Below are positions 44,658-53,773 of a stretch of 64,000 nt of DNA, in pieces; within the stretch, counting starts at the first letter, position 1, and every line of letters starts with the position of its first letter. A program made the position numbers and the translations under genes. The notes under the pieces were generated by a model. It saw nothing but the letters and a program-made list of their open reading frames with translations. It made no database searches and was not told where the DNA came from. The DNA is from an uncultured Bacteroides sp. (GTDB lineage Bacteria > Bacteroidota > Bacteroidia > Bacteroidales > Bacteroidaceae): assembly GCF_963675905.1 (NCBI RefSeq), contig NZ_OY780936.1, forward strand, positions 1,869,946-1,933,945. The letters run 5' to 3'.

Positions 44658-46277
44658 CTAAAATCTAAATCCTAAAGTAAGCGAAACACTGCTTTTATCA
44701 TTCTTTACATGTGTCTTAACTATATCCATATTTGATAACACTTCATCCTTATACAGTACTTCATTTTGAGAATTAAATCCATAAAATCCTTTGACAAAAG
44801 GATAAAAGTCTTCTTTATACGCACTGTATTGATATGCAATATCCGCATAGAAATTACCTGTTCTATATCCTAAACCGAGTGTTAAGTTATTGATAGATTT
44901 CTCGTTTGCAAAATCAGTATCCGTACGGATTGAATTATAAGCGAGTCCTTTAAAGGCATCATTTGCAAGTACAGCACTACTATAATTATATCCAGCACGG
45001 ATAGCAAATTCAGGAACTAATTTTATTTCTGCACCTAAACGGATTGTATTGACACCCTTCAGCATATCTTTAATCATTCCATTTTCATCTGACATCTTTA
45101 CACCGTCACCATAGCTTAACTTTGAAGAAGAATAGTCCTTGTATTCATATTCTGCACCCAAAGCAACATTACTTCCAATGATATAGCCCAAACTTAAATT
45201 ATACTTCCAAGGAGTGCGGAGCTGATAATCAGTAATGGCATCGCCATTTACATAATCATAAGTATCAACCGTTTTAAAAGTAGTAGGTATAGGCGCATTA
45301 TTAATTTCATCTCTATTAGCATCTGAGCCCATGATAGCGCTACTATACAATGTAAGATTATAGAATACCGGTGAATGAATAGCCGCCCCAATTTTTAAAG
45401 GTGAATCTTCAAGCGGACGGAAAATCACTCCAGCTTTGAAATCAACTCCTGTTCCACTTGTTTTAGTATAACTATCCAAAGAATAAAAATAATCGGTGCT
45501 ATTATTATAAAGAGATTCGCTGTAGTAGGTATCCTTAGTATAATTTAAGTCATAAGCCCCAAGAGTAAATCCTAAATAAACCCGATCGTTAATATTAAAT
45601 GAGACATTAAAATCATATACATCAATACCCCCTCTTTCTCTGGATGAATATTCTCCATAAGGGCTGCTTCCCGGAAAACCTTTATATAAGTCCGTTCCAG
45701 CAGAATAAAGGAGAGCTTTTCCCCATCCTAAAGCCGACAACCATCCAATTTCAGTATTCGTAAAAACATCTTTATCTTCAAGTCTGTCAATAGAAGCACC
45801 ATCTGTCATATTAGCCATTTGGTCTGTTTGAGAAATACCACCCATATCTCCACTCATAGCAAAATTCCGGTTAAACGATTTTGCTTTATGATAATTGAAT
45901 CCAAAGTTCACATATCGCAACGCTGTTTGATTACCTATTTTAGAAGAATAAACAAAACCAATATTATCAAATGAACCACGATATTTATCGGAATTCATAA
46001 TATTTCCCTTATAATTGCTTTCAGAAGAAGTATAATTGAAACCAAAAGTAGTCATCAAATCATTACTTCTGTAAATACCAATACCGGCAGGATTCGTGCT
46101 TATTGTAGAAATATCACCGCCCAATGCTCCCATTGCACCACCCATACCTACAAAACGCGCTGTACCGTTAAGGTCTTTCCCTGAAAACTTTGCTGCATCG
46201 TATATTGTCTGAGCACCCACTTCTGAACTAAGCAAAAGGGCACACGTCATTATTTTCAATAAATTTATTGTTTTCAT
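44658..46277 (-). CDS. OmpP1/FadL-like outer-membrane transport protein
   Basis: The 539-residue protein has a signal peptide (ending SEVGAQ) and the N-terminal FadL-type segment ARFVGMGGAMGALGGDISTISTNPAGIGIYRSND (about 40-75), followed by barrel strands and a final Phe (SVSLTLGFRF). FadL-type channels pass hydrophobic compounds across the outer membrane. It follows the low-complexity protein gene by 62 bp and is probably cotranscribed with it. Confidence 0.85.
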   Translation of the reverse strand: MKTINLLKIMTCALLLSSEVGAQTIYDAAKFSGKDLNGTARFVGMGGAMGALGGDISTISTNPAGIGIYRSNDLMTTFGFNYTSSESNYKGNIMNSDKYRGSFDNIGFVYSSKIGNQTALRYVNFGFNYHKAKSFNRNFAMSGDMGGISQTDQMANMTDGASIDRLEDKDVFTNTEIGWLSALGWGKALLYSAGTDLYKGFPGSSPYGEYSSRERGGIDVYDFNVSFNINDRVYLGFTLGAYDLNYTKDTYYSESLYNNSTDYFYSLDSYTKTSGTGVDFKAGVIFRPLEDSPLKIGAAIHSPVFYNLTLYSSAIMGSDANRDEINNAPIPTTFKTVDTYDYVNGDAITDYQLRTPWKYNLSLGYIIGSNVALGAEYEYKDYSSSKLSYGDGVKMSDENGMIKDMLKGVNTIRLGAEIKLVPEFAIRAGYNYSSAVLANDAFKGLAYNSIRTDTDFANEKSINNLTLGLGYRTGNFYADIAYQYSAYKEDFYPFVKGFYGFNSQNEVLYKDEVLSNMDIVKTHVKNDKSSVSLTLGFRF

Positions 46278-46339
46278 TGTATTGTTCTTTATTCTTTATA
46301 ATGAATACCTATTATTATCTCTCTTATGGAATAAAGGGC

Positions 46340-47677
46340 TTACCTTCTACCGCCACCGCCACCAGCACGAGAACTGCCACTGCTAGAACTTCCACCACTA
46401 GAACTGCCGCCACCGCTAGAGCGTGAACTTCCACCACCAGAACTGCTGCCACTGCTACGATATGAGCTGCCACTATTATTACTTGGTGAATAGCTACGAG
46501 TTGATGAACTATTATCGTATGAGCGACCGGATGAACTACTTCTGTTATAATTGCTTCTAACATCATTGCTGCTTCCACGATTATATGAGCTACTTCTTGT
46601 TGTAGTTGATGGACGTTCATATGAAGAGCTTCTTCTTTCTATACCTTCACTACTTCCAGAATAAGTACGTGTTGAACTTGGACGTGCGTAAATGGTTCTT
46701 CTTGAAGTTCCATCTGTGCGGCCATTATAACTTGATTCAGATCTAATATAACCCGAACGACGGCTTACCCCTGTTTCATAACCAGAACCAGAGCGAGTAC
46801 CAACTACCCTTCCACTTCCAGAACGACGATAATAAGTAGAAGTACGATCTTGCGCACCACCAGCACGAGAGTATGAAGAGGTACGATAACTGGAAGAACC
46901 GGCACGCATGCGAGAATCGCCAAAATCTGAACGACGTGTATTATAATATCCGGCATGGTTTAATCCGTATCCACCATATCCGCTACCATACCATGGTCCA
47001 TCCCATCCATAATGAGAATGTCCCCAATATCCATAGCCTCCACCGTAGTTTCCGTAATATCCACCCCAGTAACCAGAATAATAGCTACCGTAGTAACCAC
47101 CCCAATAAGGATAACCCCATGAAGATCCCCAGCCCATGCCAAAGGAATTATAGCGCCAATCCCACCACAAACGGTTTGTAAAAGTAGGAAATGCATAAGC
47201 ATAGAAATCATCAACATATACATTCCAGTCCCATGAGTTCAAGCCATAAACAATATCCCAGTAATAAGGACTACTGATACTAACGGCGTAACGAGGATTG
47301 CGGAAACGAACTATTCTTTGAGCATATTCATAATCATCCTCACTTCCCTGGAATCCGTTTACCCATTCTCCACGTTCAGGATAATCCTTTTCCTCAACGA
47401 ATAATGTATCGTCTACAACTTCAAATTTATTTTCTTTTGCGCTATATTGACGGTTATATTCGTCAATATCACGAACATTTCCTTTACGATCTTTCACCAC
47501 AACCGGCATATTAGTAGAAACATACGTGCGCTTTTTCTCGGTAACTTGCTTCTTCTCTTCCTTCCTTAGCGAAGTATCCTTCTTATTAGGATTGTAGTAA
47601 AGATCATCATAACTTTGAGCCATCATCACTGGCGATAACCCAAGCGCGATTAGCATTAACGTTATAATCTTTTTCAT
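46340..47677 (-). CDS. Exported low-complexity protein, Tyr/Gly/Trp-rich then Ser/Arg-rich
   Basis: The 445-residue protein has a signal peptide (MKKIITLMLIALGLSPVMMAQ), a more ordered N-terminal part (30-170, with RYAVSISSPYYWDIVYG), a Tyr/Gly/Trp-rich block (about 175-260, YYGSYYSGYWGGYYGNYGGG) and a disordered Ser/Arg/Gly tail (about 265-445) ending GGGGGRR. No enzyme motif. Such composition resembles adhesive or phase-separating proteins. The strongly biased plus-strand shadow frames here are not genes. Related proteins in Bacteroides have been labelled vitellogenin-like from composition alone; that name carries no functional meaning. Confidence 0.8.
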   Translation of the reverse strand: MKKIITLMLIALGLSPVMMAQSYDDLYYNPNKKDTSLRKEEKKQVTEKKRTYVSTNMPVVVKDRKGNVRDIDEYNRQYSAKENKFEVVDDTLFVEEKDYPERGEWVNGFQGSEDDYEYAQRIVRFRNPRYAVSISSPYYWDIVYGLNSWDWNVYVDDFYAYAFPTFTNRLWWDWRYNSFGMGWGSSWGYPYWGGYYGSYYSGYWGGYYGNYGGGYGYWGHSHYGWDGPWYGSGYGGYGLNHAGYYNTRRSDFGDSRMRAGSSSYRTSSYSRAGGAQDRTSTYYRRSGSGRVVGTRSGSGYETGVSRRSGYIRSESSYNGRTDGTSRRTIYARPSSTRTYSGSSEGIERRSSSYERPSTTTRSSSYNRGSSNDVRSNYNRSSSSGRSYDNSSSTRSYSPSNNSGSSYRSSGSSSGGGSSRSSGGGSSSGGSSSSGSSRAGGGGGRR

Positions 47678-47770
47678 GATAATTTAATTTAAAAATTAAC
47701 TTTCGCTTTTAAATCCAATACAAAGATAAATAAGGGATTTATCAATAATAGAAGATTTTCCCCAAATAGT

Positions 47771-47801
47771 AATAGGGATTTCCCTATTTTACTTATCTTT
47801 G
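47771..47801 (+). promoter_or_regulatory. prmA promoter with 8-bp palindrome
   Basis: TATCTTTG (47794-47801) is an exact -7 element. AATAGGGA and TCCCTATT (47771-47778, 47781-47788) form an 8-bp palindrome with a 2-bp centre that covers the -33 position and could be an operator for prmA and the divergent minus-strand gene. Confidence 0.55.
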
Positions 47802-47832
47802 TATCATAAATAGTAATAATCAAAGTTATATT

Positions 47833-48678
47833 ATGAGATATTTCGAAGTTACATTTAAAACAACCCCTTGTACAGAAACTGTAAATGACGTACTTTCTGC
47901 TTGTCTGGGAGAAATTGGTTTTGAAAGTTTTATTGAAAACACCTATGGTATTAAAGGCTATATTCAACAACCAATCTACAACGAAGATACATTAAAAGAG
48001 GTTATTGAAAATATACCTTTGGATAATGTTTCCATCTCATATAAGGCCGAATTAATGGAAGATAAAGACTGGAACGAAGAATGGGAAAAAAATTTCTTCC
48101 AACCTATCGTGATCGGCAACAGATGCGCAATTCACAGTACATTCCACAAAGATGTACCCGAGGCTGAATATGACATTTTGATTAATCCTCAAATGGCTTT
48201 TGGAACAGGACATCATGAAACAACAAGCCTTATTTTAGAGGAATTACTGGATGCAGAACTGCAAAACAAATCTCTGCTTGACATGGGATGCGGTACTTCC
48301 ATTTTGGCAATACTTGCTGCCATGAGAGGCGCAAAGCCAATTACAGCAATCGATATTGACACATGGTGTGTTGAGAACTCAAAAGAAAACATTCTTTTAA
48401 ATAACATTGAGAATATATCAGTAGAATTAGGTGATGCAACCTTACTTAAAGGAAGGAAATCTTTCGATATAGTAATAGCAAATATAAACCGGAATATTTT
48501 ATTAAATGATATGAGCTTTTATACTGCATGCATGCACAAAGGTTCTGAAATATTCATGAGCGGTTTTTACGTATCAGACATTGATATTCTTAAAGAAAAG
48601 GCTGAAAGCCTGGGGCTTAGTTACATGTATTACAAAGAGAAAAACAATTGGGCAGTAGTTAAATTCATAAAGAACTAA
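47833..48678 (+). CDS. prmA: Ribosomal protein L11 methyltransferase
   Basis: The 281-residue cytoplasmic enzyme has an N-terminal L11-binding part and a class I methyltransferase domain: FGTGHHETTSLILEELL, then LLDMGCGTSILAILAAMRGA (S-adenosylmethionine loop, about 150-170), AIDIDTWCVENSKEN and the catalytic-loop IVIANINRNIL. It trimethylates lysines and the N-terminus of ribosomal protein L11. A minus-strand small gene ends 2 bp behind it. Confidence 0.95.
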   Translation: MRYFEVTFKTTPCTETVNDVLSACLGEIGFESFIENTYGIKGYIQQPIYNEDTLKEVIENIPLDNVSISYKAELMEDKDWNEEWEKNFFQPIVIGNRCAIHSTFHKDVPEAEYDILINPQMAFGTGHHETTSLILEELLDAELQNKSLLDMGCGTSILAILAAMRGAKPITAIDIDTWCVENSKENILLNNIENISVELGDATLLKGRKSFDIVIANINRNILLNDMSFYTACMHKGSEIFMSGFYVSDIDILKEKAESLGLSYMYYKEKNNWAVVKFIKN

Positions 48679-48680
48679 CA

Positions 48681-48833
48681 CTACCAAAGAAGCTTTGAAA
48701 TAGACAACTCTGAATTCTGAACTGTTGTTTTTTTGTCTTTAGAATTTTCGGGATAAAAAATAAAAACCAACGCAACTAATATCAGGATATATAGAATCAT
48801 CTGGCCTGCTATTTTAAATATTTCTTTCAACAT
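48681..48833 (-). CDS. Small single-span membrane protein (50 residues)
   Basis: An ATG at 48833 opens a 51-codon frame ending at TAG (48681-48683), which I found by reading the minus strand of the gap. The product starts MLKEIFKIAGQMILYILILV and has one membrane span (about 8-27), followed by a polar tail YPENSKDKKTTVQNSE. The frame has clean codon use, a natural N-terminus and an orphan strand position tail to tail with prmA (2-bp gap). It lies 62 bp before the GH25 gene's end on the same strand, but upstream of nothing else. No family name is known to me. Confidence 0.6.
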   Translation of the reverse strand: MLKEIFKIAGQMILYILILVALVFIFYPENSKDKKTTVQNSELSISKLLW

Positions 48834-48895
48834 ACTGCAATTTTATTAGTTTCATATAGTTTATGATTTACTATAAAAACGAATATCATCTAGTA

Positions 48896-49804
48896 TTATT
48901 GCGTCTTGGTTGAAATTTTTCTTTTAATAGTCATGGCTTTTAACTCTTCAATTGTTCCATTAAAAATATTAAGATCTACGCTTTCTTCCACTCCCGGGAC
49001 GGAGCCTACATCTGTGTGTTGCCAGAATTTCCACTTTCCTTTATATTCTACAGAATCTACATAATAATGAGCTATCCAGTAAGGATATGAATTAAAAATG
49101 GAATCATTCAGATAGCTGGTCTTGAACTTATAAGATGTATATAGAATAGGTTTCACCCCATAATGAGCTTCTACAATGTCTAGCCAAAGTTTTATAGCTT
49201 TCACAAGACTTTCTTTACTCCTTATTCCTTTTTTTTCTACATCCAATACAGGTGGAAGATCTGCACTGTCAAGCTTTACAGTATTTATAAAGAACTGAGC
49301 CTGCTTTGCTGCAGGTGCACCTGGATTAAAGAAATGATAAGCACCGCGGATTAAACCGTATTTACGAGCTGAATCAAAGTTTTTCTGAAAAGTATCATCT
49401 CCTAAATCGCCTCCTTCCGTAGCTTTAACAAACACAAACTGCAAAGGATAGTCTGGCGACTGATATTCAACAAGTTCTTCCCAGTTAATATTTCCCTGAT
49501 AGTGAGATATATCAATTCCATGAACTTCGAAGCCAGAAGGCATACATACACCATATTCTTTATCACCGGAACAAGCTTTCCATCTATATGAATATGGACG
49601 GATAAAAAACCAGTAGAAAAGAGCTGAAAAAAATATAATAAGTAGAAAAGCAAGCACACGAACAGCCCAACGAGGTAAGTACCACGATGCACTACTATTT
49701 TTCCGGCCATTTTTTTTTCGCGATGAAGCTGGTTTCTTTTTTACAGAGACTTTTTTACGCGGCTTTCGCTGGCCATTAGCTGCTAATATGGGAGCTTTGT
49801 TCAT
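48896..49804 (-). CDS. Membrane-anchored GH25 lysozyme-like hydrolase
   Basis: The 302-residue protein starts with a strongly basic cytoplasmic tail (RKPRKKVSVKKKPASSRKK, about 13-31), then a single span (about 48-70, VLAFLLIIFFSALFYWFFI) and a periplasmic GH25 domain (about 95-290): VHGIDISHYQGNINWEE, FVFVKATEGGDLGDD, AYHFFNP and the catalytic VLDVEKKG. It is therefore a type II membrane muramidase. It is the downstream neighbour of pfp on the same strand but separated by an 80-bp inverted repeat. Confidence 0.9.
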   Translation of the reverse strand: MNKAPILAANGQRKPRKKVSVKKKPASSRKKNGRKNSSASWYLPRWAVRVLAFLLIIFFSALFYWFFIRPYSYRWKACSGDKEYGVCMPSGFEVHGIDISHYQGNINWEELVEYQSPDYPLQFVFVKATEGGDLGDDTFQKNFDSARKYGLIRGAYHFFNPGAPAAKQAQFFINTVKLDSADLPPVLDVEKKGIRSKESLVKAIKLWLDIVEAHYGVKPILYTSYKFKTSYLNDSIFNSYPYWIAHYYVDSVEYKGKWKFWQHTDVGSVPGVEESVDLNIFNGTIEELKAMTIKRKISTKTQ

Positions 49805-49841
49805 TAATTCAGTTGAAAATATCTAATTTTATATAAAATAT

Positions 49842-49921
49842 TTCACCACAAATCCCTCAGATAAAGCAAATATAAATATTTCTATATATAAGTTGATACA
49901 ATCTGAGTAATTTGTGGTGAA
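49842..49921. repeat. 80-bp inverted repeat between pfp and GH25
   Basis: Arms of 21 bp (49842-49862 and 49901-49921) pair except for two central positions: TTCACCACAAAT with ATTTGTGGTGAA and CTCAGAT with ATCTGAG, loop 38 bp. No T run follows, so it is not a simple terminator. Confidence 0.7.
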
Positions 49922-49955
49922 TTTAATAAAGCTAATATAAAATATTAGCAGTTAT

Positions 49956-51602
49956 TTATTTACTTTGCTCCAGTTGCAACGTTTTAGTTGGTTGATCGCA
50001 AACTTCTGTTGGACCAAAATATTGAATAGGACCTGGATATACATAGTCTGTATTAATTGCCCATTCATCACGTTTTGCAGCAAATGCCTGGAATGGTTTT
50101 CCATCAAGTTTCACAAGAGCCTTCTGGATTACAGGCTTCATTTCACCATGACGTTTTTCCATATTCATCATCATAGTAATAGGCACACCTCCGGCAATCC
50201 ATTGATCAGCAGGAGCTGTTGTATTACGAATAGAAGACATATAACCTGTTTTACCGTTAGCAATTAACGCTGAAGCAGCATAACCTAAAGAATAACAATA
50301 GTCAGCATCGTAATTTGAAGGAGCAGCACAACGACCTTCATATCCAAAGAAGTGAACTTGAGAAGCAAATTTACCTACAAATTTACCTTGTTCTTTCCAT
50401 TCAGCAAGTTTATTGCCAACCATCTCAGCAAGTAATTTTTCAGTTTCAATCAATGAAACCTGAACATTACCGTGAGGGTCACGATCTAATGTCAACTGAC
50501 GAGCAACTCCTTCTGGAAGACTTGCATATATTTCAGCATTAACCTTAGATAGTTTAGAAATAATATAATCGCGTTGATGAGACTTCTTAATATGAGAGAA
50601 CTCTTCTGCATTGCTTGCCAAGAAATCATTTAATTCAGAAATCAAAGCTTTCATTGCAGGAATAAATTCAATCAGACCTTCAGGAATTAATACTGTACCG
50701 AAGTTTTTACCTTGAGCTGCACGAGCAGCTACTGAATTAGCAACATAAGTAACAACGTCATCAAGTGACATGTTCTTTGCTTCTACTTCTTCAGATACGA
50801 TACAAACATTTGGTTGAACTTGCAAAGCACATTCCAAAGCAATATGAGAAGCAGAACGTCCCATTAGCTTGATAAAGTGCCAGTATTTACGTGCAGAGTT
50901 ACAGTCTCTTTGAATATTACCAATAACTTCTGAGTAAACTTTACATGCTGTATCAAAACCAAATGAAGTTTCGATCATTTCATTTTTCAAGTCACCATCA
51001 ATTGTTTTTGGACATCCGATTACTTGTACACCATACTTCTTTGCAGCATAATATTCTGCCAAAACACAAGCATTTGTATTTGAATCATCACCACCAATAA
51101 TAACGATTGCTTTGATACCCAGTTCACGAATGATTTTCAAACCTTTTTCAAACTGTTCTGCAGTTTCAAGTTTTGTACGGCCAGAACCAATCATATCAAA
51201 ACCACCAGTATTACGATATTCATCAATAATATCTGCAGTTAATTCCATATAATTGTGATCAACCAATCCACCAGGACCTAAAATAAAGCCATAAAGTTTG
51301 CTATCTGGATTTAACTTCTTTACTCCGTCGAAAATTCCAGAAATTACATTATGACCACCAGGAGCCTGACCGCCGGAAAGAATAACCCCTACATTTATTG
51401 CAGGACATTCTACTTTTACGTCTGATTCAACAAATTTCACGATAGGCATCCCATAGGTGTTTGGGAACAATTCTTTGATTGCATGCTGGTCAGCAACAGA
51501 TTGTGTAGGTTCACCCTCACTAGCTTTTACTGCTCCACACAATGCTTTAGGCAACTTTGGTTGGTAAGCTGCTCTGGCAATTTGTAATGCGCTTTTAGTC
51601 AT
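49956..51602 (-). CDS. pfp: Pyrophosphate-dependent phosphofructokinase
   Basis: The 548-residue enzyme phosphorylates fructose-6-phosphate with pyrophosphate. GGDDSNTNA (about 170-180) carries the Asp that selects pyrophosphate over ATP, and [10 protein letters not shown] (about 200-210) holds the catalytic TIDGD segment; [14 protein letters not shown] starts the N-terminal loop. The length fits the long PPi-PFK type of Bacteroidota and plants. A reversible PPi enzyme at this glycolytic step is usual in Bacteroides. Confidence 0.95.
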   Translation of the reverse strand: MTKSALQIARAAYQPKLPKALCGAVKASEGEPTQSVADQHAIKELFPNTYGMPIVKFVESDVKVECPAINVGVILSGGQAPGGHNVISGIFDGVKKLNPDSKLYGFILGPGGLVDHNYMELTADIIDEYRNTGGFDMIGSGRTKLETAEQFEKGLKIIRELGIKAIVIIGGDDSNTNACVLAEYYAAKKYGVQVIGCPKTIDGDLKNEMIETSFGFDTACKVYSEVIGNIQRDCNSARKYWHFIKLMGRSASHIALECALQVQPNVCIVSEEVEAKNMSLDDVVTYVANSVAARAAQGKNFGTVLIPEGLIEFIPAMKALISELNDFLASNAEEFSHIKKSHQRDYIISKLSKVNAEIYASLPEGVARQLTLDRDPHGNVQVSLIETEKLLAEMVGNKLAEWKEQGKFVGKFASQVHFFGYEGRCAAPSNYDADYCYSLGYAASALIANGKTGYMSSIRNTTAPADQWIAGGVPITMMMNMEKRHGEMKPVIQKALVKLDGKPFQAFAAKRDEWAINTDYVYPGPIQYFGPTEVCDQPTKTLQLEQSK

Positions 51603-51977
51603 TTTTTCTATATTTGTTTAAAGTGTGTTAGGCTTTTATTAATAAGCGTCGCAAATTTCGCTTTTTTTTCTGAATTATAAAAACTATTCTAGCTTAAAAC
51701 TAAATTTTTCAAAAATCAATATTATAATATAAAGTTCATGTAACAAATCTCATAATTTTAAACTAATACAAAGAGGAATAAAGGTTGCATAGATTAAAAC
51801 TACTACATTTAACAACAACTATTTATCAAAAGTTACTGTACAAACATTAAAAATTTCACATTATTGATATACTTTTTCTACTATAATATTTTTTAATAGA
51901 AACAATTCAGAACTTCAGAAAAAGTCTTTATCTTTACCACAATTTACATATTAGTATTAACTTAAAAAAGAAAGATT
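51603..51977. other. AT-rich divergent intergenic region
   Basis: No gene. It holds the divergent promoters of pfp (minus) and the small helical protein (plus). TATCTTTA (51929-51936) is a one-mismatch -7 element for the plus gene. No strong hairpin or operator was seen. Confidence 0.5.
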
Positions 51978-52247
51978 ATGTCAAGCAGAAGAAACTTAAA
52001 AAAACAAGTAAACTATATTGCCGGTGAATTATTTACAGAGTGTATGATCAACAGCTTATTCGTTCCTGGAACAGATAAAGCAAAAGCTGACGAATTAATG
52101 GCTGATGTTCTGGAAATGCAGCAGGAATTCATTAGTCGTCTTAGTCATACTCAACCTGGACAAGTTAAGCAATTCTATAAAAAATACCATGAAGATTTGA
52201 ACGCAAGCATTAAAGCTATAGTTGATAAAATTGGTGCGCTTAACTAA
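51978..52247 (+). CDS. Small helical protein of unknown function
   Basis: The 89-residue protein (MSSRRNLKKQVNYIAGELF ...) is hydrophilic, predicted fully helical, without signal peptide or Cys motif. It heads a run of three plus-strand genes (24 bp to the acyltransferase, 12 bp more to the nitrilase). The clean start and independent promoter element suggest a real gene, but no family is recognised. Confidence 0.8.
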   Translation: MSSRRNLKKQVNYIAGELFTECMINSLFVPGTDKAKADELMADVLEMQQEFISRLSHTQPGQVKQFYKKYHEDLNASIKAIVDKIGALN

Positions 52248-52271
52248 AAATACAAGGACAACAACAAAAGA

Positions 52272-52823
52272 ATGAAGAAAGCAATTTGTAGTTTCATCTA
52301 TCACAAATTATTAGGATGGAAATCAGTGGTTAATGTAGAAGATTTCGATAAACAAATTATTTGTGCTGCACCACACACTAGTAACTGGGATTTTATTATC
52401 GGCAAATTATTTTATGCATCTATTAAAAGAAAAACAGCTTTTATGATGAAAAAAGAATGGTTTTTCTTTCCTCTGGGTAGCATTTTAAAATGTATGGGAG
52501 GTATTCCTGTAGATCGCGGAAGAAAAAATTCTATGGTTGAACAAGTGGCAAATATAATAGAAAGCAGCCAAAAATTTAGTTTAGCAATCACTCCGGAAGC
52601 TACTCGATCAAGAAACCCAAATTGGAAAAAAGGTTTTTATTATATTGCACTGAAAGCCAATATTCCTATTGTATTAGTAGCAGTTGACTATCCTACTAAA
52701 ACAATTACAGCAGAAAAAGTGGTTATTCCTTCTGGAGATATTGAAAAAGATATGCGCGAGATAAAGCTATATTACAATCAATTTGAAGGGAAAAATCCAG
52801 AAAATTTTGCTACTGGTTTATAA
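52272..52823 (+). CDS. PlsC-like acyltransferase
   Basis: The 183-residue protein has the acyltransferase motifs HTSNWD (HX4D, residues 36-41), GGIPVDRGRK (about 77-86) and TPEATRSR (about 113-120). Such enzymes acylate lysophospholipids or similar glycerol derivatives at the membrane. It lacks an obvious membrane span and is shorter than PlsC proper, so the acceptor remains open. Confidence 0.88.
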   Translation: MKKAICSFIYHKLLGWKSVVNVEDFDKQIICAAPHTSNWDFIIGKLFYASIKRKTAFMMKKEWFFFPLGSILKCMGGIPVDRGRKNSMVEQVANIIESSQKFSLAITPEATRSRNPNWKKGFYYIALKANIPIVLVAVDYPTKTITAEKVVIPSGDIEKDMREIKLYYNQFEGKNPENFATGL

Positions 52824-52835
52824 AATACAAATGTA

Positions 52836-53615
52836 ATGAAGACGGCTTTGCGTATTTCACTGGCACAGATAGACATTGAGTGGGAAAACATACAAGAGAA
52901 TCTTCGCAGACTTGAAATAAAACTTCAGGCATTAAGCGGAAAGACTGATATTGTTGTGTTACCAGAAATGTTTTCAACCGGTTTTACTATGCAAAGCCAT
53001 CTTTTTGCTGAAACAATTAATGGAGATACCATTTCCACTCTGAGGAAATGGGCCACAAAATATAATTTGGCTCTTGTAGGGAGTTTTATTTGTTCAGAAA
53101 ATGAAGCATATTACAATAGAGCTTTTTTTCTGGCTCCCAATAATGAAGAGTACTTCTATGACAAACGTCATCTTTTTAGAATGGGCAATGAACCTAAACA
53201 TTTCTCAGCTGGAAACAAACGCTGTATTTTCAACTGGCAAGGATGGAAAATATGCTTGTTAATCTGTTATGATTTGCGTTTTCCTGTATGGTCAAGAAAT
53301 GTAATCAATGAATATGATCTTCTTATCTTTGTAGCTAACTGGCCTGCTAGTCGTAGTCGTGCCTGGGATACATTATTATGTGCACGTGCCATTGAAAATC
53401 AAAGCTATGTATGTGGTGTAAATCGCATAGGGAATGATGCTATGGGGATTTCGTATAATGGAGGATCTGCTCTTTACAATATGAGAGGAGAGAATCTTGT
53501 TAACTTCACTAAAGATGAAGAAGGTATTCGTACCGTAAACCTTGAGATCGACTCCCTCCGTTCTTTTCGAACTAAGTTTCCAGCTTGGCGTGATGCCGAT
53601 TTCTTCTCTCTATAA
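52836..53615 (+). CDS. Nitrilase superfamily, omega-amidase-like
   Basis: The 259-residue enzyme has the catalytic Glu-Lys-Cys triad: LPEMFSTGF (Glu), DKRHLFRMG (Lys) and ICYDLRFP (Cys). The layout and the VANWPASRSRAWDTLLCARAIENQ segment match the YafV/Nit2 group that deaminates alpha-keto-glutaramate or related omega-amides to repair the side product of transaminases. It is 12 bp behind the acyltransferase, likely one transcript. Confidence 0.9.
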   Translation: MKTALRISLAQIDIEWENIQENLRRLEIKLQALSGKTDIVVLPEMFSTGFTMQSHLFAETINGDTISTLRKWATKYNLALVGSFICSENEAYYNRAFFLAPNNEEYFYDKRHLFRMGNEPKHFSAGNKRCIFNWQGWKICLLICYDLRFPVWSRNVINEYDLLIFVANWPASRSRAWDTLLCARAIENQSYVCGVNRIGNDAMGISYNGGSALYNMRGENLVNFTKDEEGIRTVNLEIDSLRSFRTKFPAWRDADFFSL

Positions 53616-53723
53616 TAGTAAACTTTATATATTTCTTTTTCTTGTTTACTAATTTAATAATAAAATTTTTTATTAATTATATATTATTTTCGATAAAATA
53701 TAGATTAAATAAGAAGAAATATA

Positions 53724-53731
53724 TATCTTTG
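53724..53731 (+). promoter_or_regulatory. -7 promoter element of the NagB-like/LmbE gene
   Basis: TATCTTTG is an exact TAnnTTTG element 42 bp before the ATG at 53774, in an AT-rich upstream region. Confidence 0.65.
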
Positions 53732-53773
53732 TGATTCTGATAAAAAAATCTAATCGTAATAATAAAAAGTATT

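Noticed and set aside
46324-46620. Val/Ala/His-rich open frame on the minus strand
   Set aside because: It is the shifted frame of the Ser/Gly/Arg-rich tail of the protein at 46340-47677; the composition is a by-product of AGC/GGT-type codons.
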